A stretch of DNA of 8,045 nucleotides from an uncultured Eubacteriales bacterium (GTDB lineage: Bacteria; Bacillota; Clostridia; Oscillospirales; Oscillospiraceae), in the NCBI GenBank assembly GCA_900552015.1, contig URXY01000071.1, positions 1-8,045 on the forward strand, in the 5' to 3' direction. The notes beneath the pieces are model-generated. The model was not told the DNA's origin, did not search any database, and was given only the letters and a program-made list of their open reading frames with translations. Made by a program: the position numbers and the translations under genes. Shown in pieces: positions 1-6,235 of this stretch (position 1 is its first letter; every line of letters begins with the position of its first letter).

Positions 1-90
1 GGAGGGATATCTCTTTTTGAAAAGAGATTTCCCCCCCTTGTCCGTGCAGCGCCAGCAGGCGCTGCAACCTCCCACCCCCTCGTAAGGGGC
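1..90. repeat. Cluster of three inverted repeats, likely a palindromic intergenic element
   Basis: No gene is supported in 1-156. The first 90 bases hold three adjacent hairpins. An almost perfect inverted repeat spans 1-36 (arms 1-17 and 20-36, with mismatches at 3/34 and 8/29). A 9-bp perfect stem follows at 45-53/58-66 with loop AGCA. A 5-bp stem lies at 76-80/85-89 with loop CGTA. The arrangement of a C-run, a GC-rich hairpin and a CCCCT-CGTA-AGGGG hairpin resembles dispersed palindromic intergenic elements that I recall from Oscillospiraceae genomes; that comparison is from memory. The first hairpin could instead be a terminator for a gene to the left, but it has no clean T-run within the window. 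Confidence 0.5.
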
Positions 91-156
91 GATCAAAATA
101 TGTAACATGGCGGACGCATGACGGCGAATCGTCAAAATGAATCGCTGTCATCAAAT

Positions 157-169
157 AATTGAATCAATT
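157..169. promoter_or_regulatory. Candidate operator: perfect AATTGA-A-TCAATT palindrome
   Basis: A perfect 6+1+6 inverted repeat ends 24 bases before the -35 box of the dehydrogenase promoter. The position suits an activator or auxiliary repressor site. Nothing in the window identifies the protein that would bind it, and short AT-rich palindromes can occur by chance. Confidence 0.3.
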
Positions 170-193
170 CTTGCAAAAGTTTTGTGAAATCGC

Positions 194-222
194 TTGCTTT
201 TGGCAAATGGCAAAGGTATAAT
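194..222 (+). promoter_or_regulatory. Sigma-A-type promoter for the 2-hydroxyacid dehydrogenase
   Basis: TTGCTT at 194-199 is separated by exactly 17 bases from a perfect TATAAT at 217-222. Transcription would start near 229, leaving a leader of about 58 nt before the ATG at 287. The spacer contains a tandem direct repeat of TGGCAAA (201-207 and 208-214). The ribosome binding site AGAGGAG lies at 271-277. The near-consensus promoter and strong translation signal fit a well-expressed gene. Confidence 0.8.
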
Positions 223-286
223 GAAAGAACCGTATGAAATCATTGAGGGAATCGATAAATCATAATTTTGAGAGGAGATCTTTATC

Positions 287-1261
287 ATGGCAAAGTTCAA
301 AGTGTACTACACCATCGAGCTCAACGAGATCGCTACCCACATCTTCGAGTCCAACGACTTCGAAGTCAAGCTGTGCAGCCACAACGACGAGGAGACCTAC
401 GTCAAGGAGCTCGCCGAGTTCCAGCCCGACGCCATCATGTGCCGCACCGAGCCCATCACCGCCAAGATGATGGACACCTGCAAGAACCTGAAGGTCATCG
501 GCAAGCAGGGTGCCGGCCTCGATAACATCGACATGGACCACGCCCACGCCAAGGATATCACCGTTGTCTACGCGCCCGCCGGCAACGCCAACGCCGTCGC
601 CGAGCACGCCGTCATGCTGATGCTCATGTGCGCCAAGCGTTTCACCTATGTCGACCGTCAGTTCCGCGGCGGCAACTTCCTCGTCCGTATGGGCATGGAG
701 CACACCTATGAGCTCGGCGGCAAGACCCTCGGTATGATCGGCTGCGGCCGTATCTCCCAGCTCGCCATGCAGAAGTGCAAGTACGGCTTCGGCATGAACG
801 TCATCGGCTACGATCCGTACCTCACGCAGGACAAGATCGGCGATTTGTGCGAGCTGAAGGCCACCGCCAAGGAAGTCTGGGAGCAGGCCGACTTCGTGTC
901 CGTGCATCTGCCTGTCGTTCCCTCCACCGAGCACTCCATCGGCCGTGAGCAGTTCAGCTGGATGAAGCCCACCGCTTCCTTCATCAACTGCGCGCGCGGC
1001 GCTCTGATCAAGGAGAACGAGCTTGTCGAGTGCCTGAAGGACGGCACGCTGTTCCAGGCCGGTCTCGACGTGTTCGAGCATGAGCCCATCCAGGAGTCCA
1101 GCCGCGAGCTGTTCAACCTCGACAACGTCATCATGACCCCGCACATGGCCGCCACCACCGAACAGAGCGTTCTGAACTGCTGCACCTCCGTCGCCAACGA
1201 CATCGTCGCCGTCTGCAACGGCCAGGAGCCCAAGGTCAAGGCCCAGAAGCCCAAGTTCTAA
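287..1261 (+). CDS. D-isomer-specific 2-hydroxyacid dehydrogenase (NAD-dependent)
   Basis: This is a cytosolic 324-residue oxidoreductase that should interconvert a 2-keto acid and a D-2-hydroxy acid with NAD(H). The family layout is complete: a split substrate-binding domain (about 1-100 and 290-324) around a Rossmann domain (about 103-285). The catalytic set is visible: Arg237 in CARGAL, Glu266 in DVFEHEP and His286 in TPHMA. The cofactor loop reads G152-C-G154-R-I-S157, with Ser in place of the usual third Gly, and Asp176 (GYDP) is the expected NAD-selecting acid. The NANAVAEHA segment (about 100-108) is typical of the phosphoglycerate dehydrogenase-like branch, but the C-terminal ACT domain is absent. 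The substrate cannot be named; hydroxypyruvate, phosphoglycerate-like and branched or aromatic keto acids all remain possible. Codon use is strongly biased (AAC, AAG, CTC, TAC, GAG), suggesting high expression. The start is fixed by AGAGGAG nine bases upstream. The gene stands alone between its promoter and terminator. Confidence 0.93.
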   Translation: MAKFKVYYTIELNEIATHIFESNDFEVKLCSHNDEETYVKELAEFQPDAIMCRTEPITAKMMDTCKNLKVIGKQGAGLDNIDMDHAHAKDITVVYAPAGNANAVAEHAVMLMLMCAKRFTYVDRQFRGGNFLVRMGMEHTYELGGKTLGMIGCGRISQLAMQKCKYGFGMNVIGYDPYLTQDKIGDLCELKATAKEVWEQADFVSVHLPVVPSTEHSIGREQFSWMKPTASFINCARGALIKENELVECLKDGTLFQAGLDVFEHEPIQESSRELFNLDNVIMTPHMAATTEQSVLNCCTSVANDIVAVCNGQEPKVKAQKPKF

Positions 1262-1272
1262 TGAAATGACCG

Positions 1273-1288
1273 TCCCTGCACACAGGGA
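1273..1288 (+). other. Small stem-loop between stop codon and terminator
   Basis: TCCCTG-CACA-CAGGGA forms a perfect 6-bp stem 11 bases after the dehydrogenase stop codon and just before the main terminator. It has no T-run, so it is not a terminator itself. It may protect the 3' end of the mRNA or be incidental. Confidence 0.35.
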
Positions 1289-1294
1289 GGATAC

Positions 1295-1332
1295 AGGAGC
1301 CGTTCTCTTTTAAAAGAGGACGGCTCCTTTTC
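1295..1332 (+). terminator. Intrinsic terminator of the dehydrogenase gene
   Basis: AGGAGCCGT (1295-1303) pairs with ACGGCTCCT (1320-1328), and the stem continues through TCTCTT/AAGAGG with one G-T wobble, giving about 15 bp. It ends in TTTTT at 1328-1332. The hairpin lies 33 bases after the stop codon and is a strong rho-independent terminator. Confidence 0.9.
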
Positions 1333-1350
1333 GCTCTTTCACAGCGCGCA

Positions 1351-1382
1351 AAAAGAGAGCAGCCGTCTGGCTGCTCTCTTTT
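1351..1382 (-). terminator. Intrinsic terminator of the GntR-family gene
   Basis: A perfect 14-bp stem (1351-1364/1369-1382) with a 4-base loop begins 7 bases past the minus-strand stop codon and ends in a T-run on that strand. It is nearly symmetrical, with TTTT on both sides, so it may also back up termination from the convergent dehydrogenase gene. Confidence 0.9.
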
Positions 1383-1388
1383 GTTCTT

Positions 1389-2165
1389 TTAATCAACGGT
1401 GCGCATGAAGCTCGTCGCGCCCTTCTGGAACCTGACGTCCAGCTTCACGCGGTCGGCGCGCATATAGCTCGTCGTGTATTCGTAAGTGTGCCCGTTTTCG
1501 GTCGTGGTGCGTCGCTGGTGGAAAAATGCCGCCGAGCCCGGCGCGCAGTGCAGGAGCTGCGCCTCATGCGGCGCGAGCACGACGGCCTCGTACGTGTCCG
1601 ACGCGGAAAACGGGATGACGCCGACGTGGTAGAGGAGACTGTAGAAGCTGTGCGTCTCCAAAAGCTCGCGCGTCAGGTTCGGGTAGATGTACTCTGGGTA
1701 GTACGACGTCTCCAAGATGAGCGGCTCGCCGTCGACATTGCGCACGCGCGTGAAGCGATAGACCTTGACGCCCGGCTCAAGGCTCATCAGCGTAACGATC
1801 TTGGGGCTCGGCGTGATGACGGCGAAATCGACCAGCGTGGACGACGGCGATTTGCCCAATTGGGAAATTTCCGTTGTGAACGAATACTGCACGCCCTTGC
1901 GGCGCGTGTTTGGGTCGGTGACGAAGGTCCCCTTGCCGCGCTTGCGCACGACGAAGCCCTCTTCCTCCAGCGCGCCGATGGCCTGACGGACCGTGTTGCG
2001 GCTGATATCGTAGGCGCGGCAGAGCTCGGCCTCGCTCGGCAGCAGGTCGCCGACCTTGAGCGCGCCGGAGGTGATGCTGCGCTTGATGATGCCCATGAGC
2101 TGGGAATAGAGCGGGATCTCGCTGTCAAGAGACAGCGGATTTTTCAAGATCGGATCGTTGGCCAT
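1389..2165 (-). CDS. GntR-family transcriptional regulator, HutC/UTRA type
   Basis: This 258-residue DNA-binding regulator has two parts. The N-terminal winged helix-turn-helix (about 17-83) shows the family hallmarks: PLYSQL at the first helix, LPSEAEL (42-48), the recognition helix ISRNTVRQAI (54-63), and the wing RKRGKGTFV (74-82). The C-terminal UTRA effector domain (about 93-245) includes a PGVKVYRFTRVR strand (131-142), EPLILETSYYP (147-157) and a closing YTTSYMRADR (230-239). UTRA domains bind small metabolites, often sugar phosphates, amino sugars or histidine-pathway compounds; the ligand here cannot be told from sequence. The start is set by GGAGG at 2173-2177, seven bases upstream. 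No transport or catabolic gene adjoins it on the same strand, so its target may be itself, the convergent dehydrogenase or a distant locus. Confidence 0.93.
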   Translation of the reverse strand: MANDPILKNPLSLDSEIPLYSQLMGIIKRSITSGALKVGDLLPSEAELCRAYDISRNTVRQAIGALEEEGFVVRKRGKGTFVTDPNTRRKGVQYSFTTEISQLGKSPSSTLVDFAVITPSPKIVTLMSLEPGVKVYRFTRVRNVDGEPLILETSYYPEYIYPNLTRELLETHSFYSLLYHVGVIPFSASDTYEAVVLAPHEAQLLHCAPGSAAFFHQRRTTTENGHTYEYTTSYMRADRVKLDVRFQKGATSFMRTVD

Positions 2166-2190
2166 GGCGGGACCTCCGGAAAATATGTTT

Positions 2191-2203
2191 TAGAATATTC
2201 CTA
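2191..2203. promoter_or_regulatory. Candidate autoregulatory operator of the GntR-family gene
   Basis: A perfect GAATATTC palindrome (2193-2200) within TAG-AATATTC-CTA lies immediately downstream of the minus-strand -10 box, over the predicted transcription start. This is a common place for a GntR repressor to bind its own gene. The assignment to this protein is inference. Confidence 0.4.
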
Positions 2204-2231
2204 TCATACCACATATCTTTGAAATGTTCCA
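2203..2231 (-). promoter_or_regulatory. Promoter of the GntR-family gene
   Basis: On the minus strand, TATGAT (2208-2203) matches the -10 consensus at 5 of 6 positions. The -35 region, around TGGAAC at 2231-2226 with a 17-base spacer, is poor. Start of transcription would be near 2196, about 30 bases before the ATG. The weak -35 suggests low basal expression, as expected for a repressor. Confidence 0.5.
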
Positions 2232-2263
2232 GTACTTTTTCCCGCCCGCCGCTGAAAAACCGC

Positions 2264-2293
2264 AAAAAAAGGAGGGGGTAGCCCCTCCTTTTT
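2264..2293 (-). terminator. Intrinsic terminator of the BlaI/M56 operon
   Basis: A perfect 12-bp stem (2266-2277/2282-2293) with loop GTAG lies 12 bases beyond the stop codon of the M56 gene. On the minus strand it ends in a run of seven T. It isolates the operon from the GntR gene that follows on the same strand. Confidence 0.92.
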
Positions 2294-2305
2294 GCTTCGT
2301 TTGAT

Positions 2306-5300
2306 TTAATCGAGAATTTCCTGCGCGCCGGTCTTGATGCTGATGCGCACGGCGTGTGTCACGAGCGGGTCGTTTGACTTCTCGTGGTCGATGTCGTAAA
2401 CGGCGGTGGTGTAGACATAGCCGTCACGAATTTCCAGAGAGGAGTAGACGGAGGTAGTGTAGCCGCCGTCCTCTGTGAGAGCGCCGCCGTAGTACCAGTC
2501 CTTGTCACCGAATTTCGTGAACGTTTTGCCGCTGTCGTAAGAAATGGACAGGTTGTTCGGCGTGGGCATGAAATGATCCGTGATCACAACAATGTCTCCG
2601 CTGATGGCGATGGCGTCGTAGCCGCTGATCGAGCTGAGCTTCTTGCCGTCCATGTCGTAGAGGTCGGTGATGAACGAACCCATGATCGCACCGCCGATGT
2701 GATAGCTCATCAGAATGCGGTCGTCCTGTGTCGAAAGGCTCGCGTTGACGGGCGTATCATAATCGAGCGGCGGGGTATCGATCGTTTCGACCGAGCCGCC
2801 CTCGCGCCAGCGATAGAACTTGCCGTCCGCGGTGTACCAGAGGTAGCCGCCCAGATCGACATAGCTGTCGGCGGTCTTGATGAGAGAATCGCGGCTGACG
2901 GCGTTCTTCGTGGTGGCCGAAGATGCGTCAGATGGCTCAGTGCCAGACTGTGCGCTGTTGTACCATGCGAGCATCGCGTCGTAGAGCGTTGCATAGTCGC
3001 CGAAGTTGCTGACATCGTAGTAACGCACCTCGTCGCACTGGTAGAGCATGACATTCGAGCCCTCGTAGAAGGCAAAGTGCGAGGCATCGTTGTTGCTCAG
3101 CCAGAGCTCAAGCACTCTCCCGGTGAGAGGCGGAACAAAGCTGCTCAAAGCAGGCGGGTCATATTGGGGGTGCTCCGCATAGTCACACGCTTCGAGCCGA
3201 ATGGTCGGAGCGACATTTTTCATATCGCGGTCGCTGATCGCCGTACCGTCCTTGCTGAGGTACATCCAGGCCGCGCCGCCGTTCGACGCGAGCTGAAGAT
3301 CGGCCTGAAAATCGGAATCGTCCAGCGCGGGATCAGCCGCCGCGTCGGCGTCCCAGTTCACCGTGAAGCTGTTGACCATCGCCCGGAGTACCTCGGCCTC
3401 GCCCTCAACGGCGCGGTCGCGGTTCCAGCCCCACTCGTTTTCCGCGGTGCTGCCGTCAAAGCTCCAGTGGATCTCTACTTCATAGCAGGCGTTGTCTGGC
3501 GCGTCAAAGAGCGTGACAATTGTGTTGCTCATGCCCTCGTGCGTCACAAAGTGCCAGCCCGTGTCGGTCTTCTCGGCCTTTGCGCCGGTGCTTTCCCATT
3601 CCGCCTTCGCTTCGTCAAGGCTCTGCTCGAGCTTCTTTGCGTTGAAGTAAGAGCCGGTGTCGTAGCGGGAGTACCAGAACTCCGTCCCCGGATTGCACGC
3701 CCAGGCGGTGATCGGCGCATAGAAGTAGTAGCTGCCGTCGCCCGAGATGAGCCGCGCCTCGCACTGGCTGGCGTTGCCGTAGCCGTCCGACGCCGTGTCG
3801 TTCAGCAGATCGGGAATGAGCATCTTCGGCAGGTCAAGCCCCGCGTAATCGACATAGAAATCATGCAGGTAATACTTTTCCTCGCCGCTGTAGCCGCAGC
3901 CGTTGTAAAAGAGACCGTCGTTGCTCATCGTAGTGCCGAGGATCTGATAGCCGGTCTGCTCGCCGCTGGTGTAGTGCAGGACGGTGAGATAGTGCGTCCA
4001 GTGTTCATTGAGATACCCGTCGTCCGTCAACTCCTGCCCGCCGATGACGTCGATCTGCACGCCCGCCTCGTTCGTGGGCTTCATCTCGTACTGGAAGTAC
4101 CACAGCTCCAGCACCGTGCCGTCGGGGGAAAGGTTGCCGAGCGAATCGGCGAACTCGAGCTGCGTCACGCGCACATCGGCGACCGTGTCTTCGATCGAAC
4201 GGGACGCATAGTCGTTGTTTTCCGACACGGAGTAGGTCATCGTGCCTTTTTTGAGGTCTTCCACGCACGCGGCGGCATAGTTGTCCATCGAGGGGTAGAT
4301 GGTGTCGTCCTGCTCGTTCAGGCGATAGACCAGACAGAAGCGCTCGCTGCCGTCCTCCGCGTAGTCGGCGGAAAGGCCGAGATAGACCGTGCCGTCCTTC
4401 TGCTCAAGGAAATAGGCCTGATATGGCTGTGTGTCCTTTGCCTCTTCGCAGTAGCCGCTCCATGCGGATCTGTTGTGCTGCATAAGGTCGTCGACCGGAG
4501 AAGCGTCTCTGGTGTTGCCGAAGAGTGCGTAGAAGGACTGCTTTTCCAGCTTGTATTCCTCCATCGGGCCGTAGATAAGGGCATAGCCCAGATCGTTGAA
4601 CATCGTGACATATTTCTCCCCAGCGGGATTCGTCGCGGTGCGGAAGGTGGGGTATGCGCCATCCGTAAAGCCATCCGTAAAGCCGGGCGCTTCATATAAG
4701 AGCGTGTCGACCGTATAGCTCTTGTCGGCGAACGGGTCGTCGTTCGCCTGTGCGCGCTCGCCCCAGCCGACGGCGCAGCCCGCTGTGAGCGTCAGCGCCA
4801 GCACGAGGGCCACGATGCCGAGGCCGCGCTTTTTCTGCGCGCCCAGCACGTTCGTGATGCGGCGCTTCAAACGCTCGACCGTGCTGCCGAAGCATGTCGT
4901 CGCGGGCAGTGCCCGCACATTGGACTGCACGGCGGCGAGCAGCGTCCGGCTGTAGGCCGCGCGCTCGGCGCGCTCGAGCCCGTCGGTCGCCGCGCTGTCG
5001 CAGGCAAGCTCGATGTCCTCGTCCGCCTGACGGAGCATCAGATAGACCATGGGATCGAACCAGTGCATCGTGTTCGCGAGCAGCAGAACGAACTTTAAGA
5101 GCATATCGTGCCGCTTTAGGTGACACAACTCGTGGCGCAGGATGTAACGCAGGTCGTTCAAGTCATAGCGCTCGTGCGGCAGCAGGAGCGTGGGACGGAA
5201 AAAGCCCGTGACGGCGGGCGTCGTGATGGCCTCGCAGACGAGCATCTGCGGCTCTTTGACGCCAAGCTCGCGCGCCGTATCGCAGAGCAGGAACGCGTAG

Positions 5301-5794
5301 TCCGCGCGGGAGACGTCGCGCTTCCAGCGGCGCACCGTGCGGCGGAAGAGCGCGTAGGAAACGCCCAGATACAGCAGGAACGCCACCGCGCCCGCAAGGT
5401 ATCCGTAGAACAGGAGCGTGGTCACTGGGATGTAGCGCGTGGTCTTCTGCGCGGGGTCGGTCACGGGGCGGGCGATGATGCTGTCGCGCACCTGCGTGCT
5501 CGTCTGGCCGCTTCGCTCGGCCATGTCGCCGAAGAGATTGTCGGTCGACTGGATGGTCGTCTTGTCCGTGCCGACAAATAGGGTGTAGTCCTTCGGCGGT
5601 GCGGCCTGCACGGGCGCGTTTTTCACGGAAAAGTCGACGGGAAAGAGCAGGAACAGCGCCAGCGCCAGCCACAGCCAGCAGCGCGTTTTGGCGCGGTAGC
5701 GCTCGCGCCAAAAGGGTTTGAGCGCCAGCAGGGCCGCTATGACGAGCGCGCCCAGAAGAGAAGTTTTCAACAGATTCAGCAGAAATGTTTCCAT
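2306..5794 (-). CDS. BlaR1-like M56-family membrane metalloprotease with giant ectodomain
   Basis: This 1162-residue polytopic protein should sense an external signal and inactivate the repressor encoded just upstream. Hydrophobic segments lie at about 4-27, 38-56 and 124-150. The cytosolic M56 zinc-protease domain follows (about 150-320), with HELCH at 221-225 (zinc ligands His221 and His225, catalytic Glu222) and the probable third ligand Glu262 in EDIELACD. A fourth hydrophobic segment at 324-343 ends in LTAGC. The remaining 820 residues (344-1162) should be extracellular and are acidic and rich in Tyr and Trp. BlaR1/MecR1 proteins are typically about 585-600 residues with a penicillin-binding sensor; here I see no STxK/SxN/KTG set. 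Instead there are GTVLELW (559-565), GRVLELW (892-898) and a C-terminal strand-rich part (about 968-1160) with one Asp-box, SYDSGKTF (1085-1092). The start has AGGAGGA seven bases upstream, and the gene begins 25 bases after the repressor stop. The protease call is firm; the ligand is unknown. Confidence 0.9.
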   Translation of the reverse strand: METFLLNLLKTSLLGALVIAALLALKPFWRERYRAKTRCWLWLALALFLLFPVDFSVKNAPVQAAPPKDYTLFVGTDKTTIQSTDNLFGDMAERSGQTSTQVRDSIIARPVTDPAQKTTRYIPVTTLLFYGYLAGAVAFLLYLGVSYALFRRTVRRWKRDVSRADYAFLLCDTARELGVKEPQMLVCEAITTPAVTGFFRPTLLLPHERYDLNDLRYILRHELCHLKRHDMLLKFVLLLANTMHWFDPMVYLMLRQADEDIELACDSAATDGLERAERAAYSRTLLAAVQSNVRALPATTCFGSTVERLKRRITNVLGAQKKRGLGIVALVLALTLTAGCAVGWGERAQANDDPFADKSYTVDTLLYEAPGFTDGFTDGAYPTFRTATNPAGEKYVTMFNDLGYALIYGPMEEYKLEKQSFYALFGNTRDASPVDDLMQHNRSAWSGYCEEAKDTQPYQAYFLEQKDGTVYLGLSADYAEDGSERFCLVYRLNEQDDTIYPSMDNYAAACVEDLKKGTMTYSVSENNDYASRSIEDTVADVRVTQLEFADSLGNLSPDGTVLELWYFQYEMKPTNEAGVQIDVIGGQELTDDGYLNEHWTHYLTVLHYTSGEQTGYQILGTTMSNDGLFYNGCGYSGEEKYYLHDFYVDYAGLDLPKMLIPDLLNDTASDGYGNASQCEARLISGDGSYYFYAPITAWACNPGTEFWYSRYDTGSYFNAKKLEQSLDEAKAEWESTGAKAEKTDTGWHFVTHEGMSNTIVTLFDAPDNACYEVEIHWSFDGSTAENEWGWNRDRAVEGEAEVLRAMVNSFTVNWDADAAADPALDDSDFQADLQLASNGGAAWMYLSKDGTAISDRDMKNVAPTIRLEACDYAEHPQYDPPALSSFVPPLTGRVLELWLSNNDASHFAFYEGSNVMLYQCDEVRYYDVSNFGDYATLYDAMLAWYNSAQSGTEPSDASSATTKNAVSRDSLIKTADSYVDLGGYLWYTADGKFYRWREGGSVETIDTPPLDYDTPVNASLSTQDDRILMSYHIGGAIMGSFITDLYDMDGKKLSSISGYDAIAISGDIVVITDHFMPTPNNLSISYDSGKTFTKFGDKDWYYGGALTEDGGYTTSVYSSLEIRDGYVYTTAVYDIDHEKSNDPLVTHAVRISIKTGAQEILD
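4659..4682. repeat. In-frame 12-bp tandem duplication within the M56 gene
   Basis: CCATCCGTAAAG occurs twice head to tail without a mismatch. On the coding strand it gives GFTDGFTD at residues 371-378, about 30 residues after the last hydrophobic segment. The length is a multiple of three, so gain or loss of copies would keep the frame and only change a juxtamembrane linker. Confidence 0.9.
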
Positions 5795-5819
5795 GGTGCG
5801 TCCTCCTTTTACCTGCCGC

Positions 5820-6194
5820 TTACCGGCTCATATCGTCCAAAAACTGCCGCAGCTCGTCGATCTCGCTCTGCTCGAGCGGCTGCTCGGCGTTCAGCGCCGC
5901 AACGAAGCTGCCGAGCGACCCGCCGTAGAGCCGGTCGAGCACGCTGCGGCTCTCGAATTCGAGGTATTTATCCTTTGAGACGAGCGGCGTGTACAAATTG
6001 TTCCGCCCTTCGCGGCGGCTCGTGAGAAATCCCTTGTCGCAAAGGCGCGTGAGGTAGGTGTTGACGGTGTTGGCGCTCCAGCCGTGGCTTGCCAGCGCGC
6101 CCTCGATGTCGCCGCGGCCGACCTCGCCGCCGACGGCCCAGACGGCCTGCATCACGGCGAGCTCCGCATCGGGAAGGCGTCTTTTCTCCTCCAT
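5820..6194 (-). CDS. BlaI/MecI/CopY-family transcriptional repressor
   Basis: This 124-residue winged-helix repressor should bind as a dimer to TAC/GTA-type operators and be relieved by the M56 protease encoded downstream. Residues 8-70 form the DNA-binding domain: LPDAELAVMQAVW (7-19) is the family's opening helix, GWSANTVNTYLTRL (38-51) the recognition helix, and TSRREGRNNLYTP (58-70) the wing. Residues 74-124 form the dimerisation helices. In S. aureus BlaI, cleavage falls at Asn101-Phe102; the equivalent region here reads GSFVAALNAEQ (95-105), so that exact pair is absent. An ATG 18 bases further upstream (6212) is in frame, but AAAGGAGAG at 6209-6201 lies inside that extension and is ideally placed, six bases before the ATG at 6194. 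I therefore choose the shorter form. The length matches the family (about 120-130). Confidence 0.92.
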   Translation of the reverse strand: MEEKRRLPDAELAVMQAVWAVGGEVGRGDIEGALASHGWSANTVNTYLTRLCDKGFLTSRREGRNNLYTPLVSKDKYLEFESRSVLDRLYGGSLGSFVAALNAEQPLEQSEIDELRQFLDDMSR

Positions 6195-6214
6195 GACAGT
6201 CTCTCCTTTCATTT

Positions 6215-6228
6215 ACTACAAATGTCGT
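6215..6228. promoter_or_regulatory. BlaI-type operator, start-proximal copy
   Basis: ACTACAAATGTCGT is a near-palindrome that fits the known BlaI/MecI recognition pattern (TACA...TGTA-like half-sites). It lies over the predicted transcription start of the repressor gene. It matches the upstream copy at 11 of 14 positions, differing only in the central AAA/GTT. Confidence 0.8.
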
Positions 6229-6235
6229 TGGTCAA

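Noticed and set aside
260..1144. A 294-codon minus-strand frame opposite the dehydrogenase
   Set aside because: The plus-strand gene has catalytic motifs, a promoter and a ribosome binding site. The antisense product is a low-complexity Leu/Val/Gly/Asp-rich sequence without recognisable motifs.
1488..2222. A 244-codon plus-strand frame opposite the GntR-family gene
   Set aside because: It is Arg/Ala-rich with no domain and no credible ribosome binding site, and it lies across a well-supported regulator gene.
2327..2893. Possible penicillin-binding motifs SLIK (970-973) and KTG (1154-1156) at the C-terminus of the M56 protein
   Set aside because: No S-x-N or Y-x-N motif lies between them, KTG is only seven residues from the end, and the surroundings look strand-rich and propeller-like. 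Both matches are probably chance.
2384..4699. A 771-codon open frame on the plus strand, opposite the M56 gene
   Set aside because: It is a shadow of a GC-rich coding strand: its product is dominated by Val, Arg and Ala with no domain, and the minus strand holds a clear M56 protein with a ribosome binding site, operon context and terminator.
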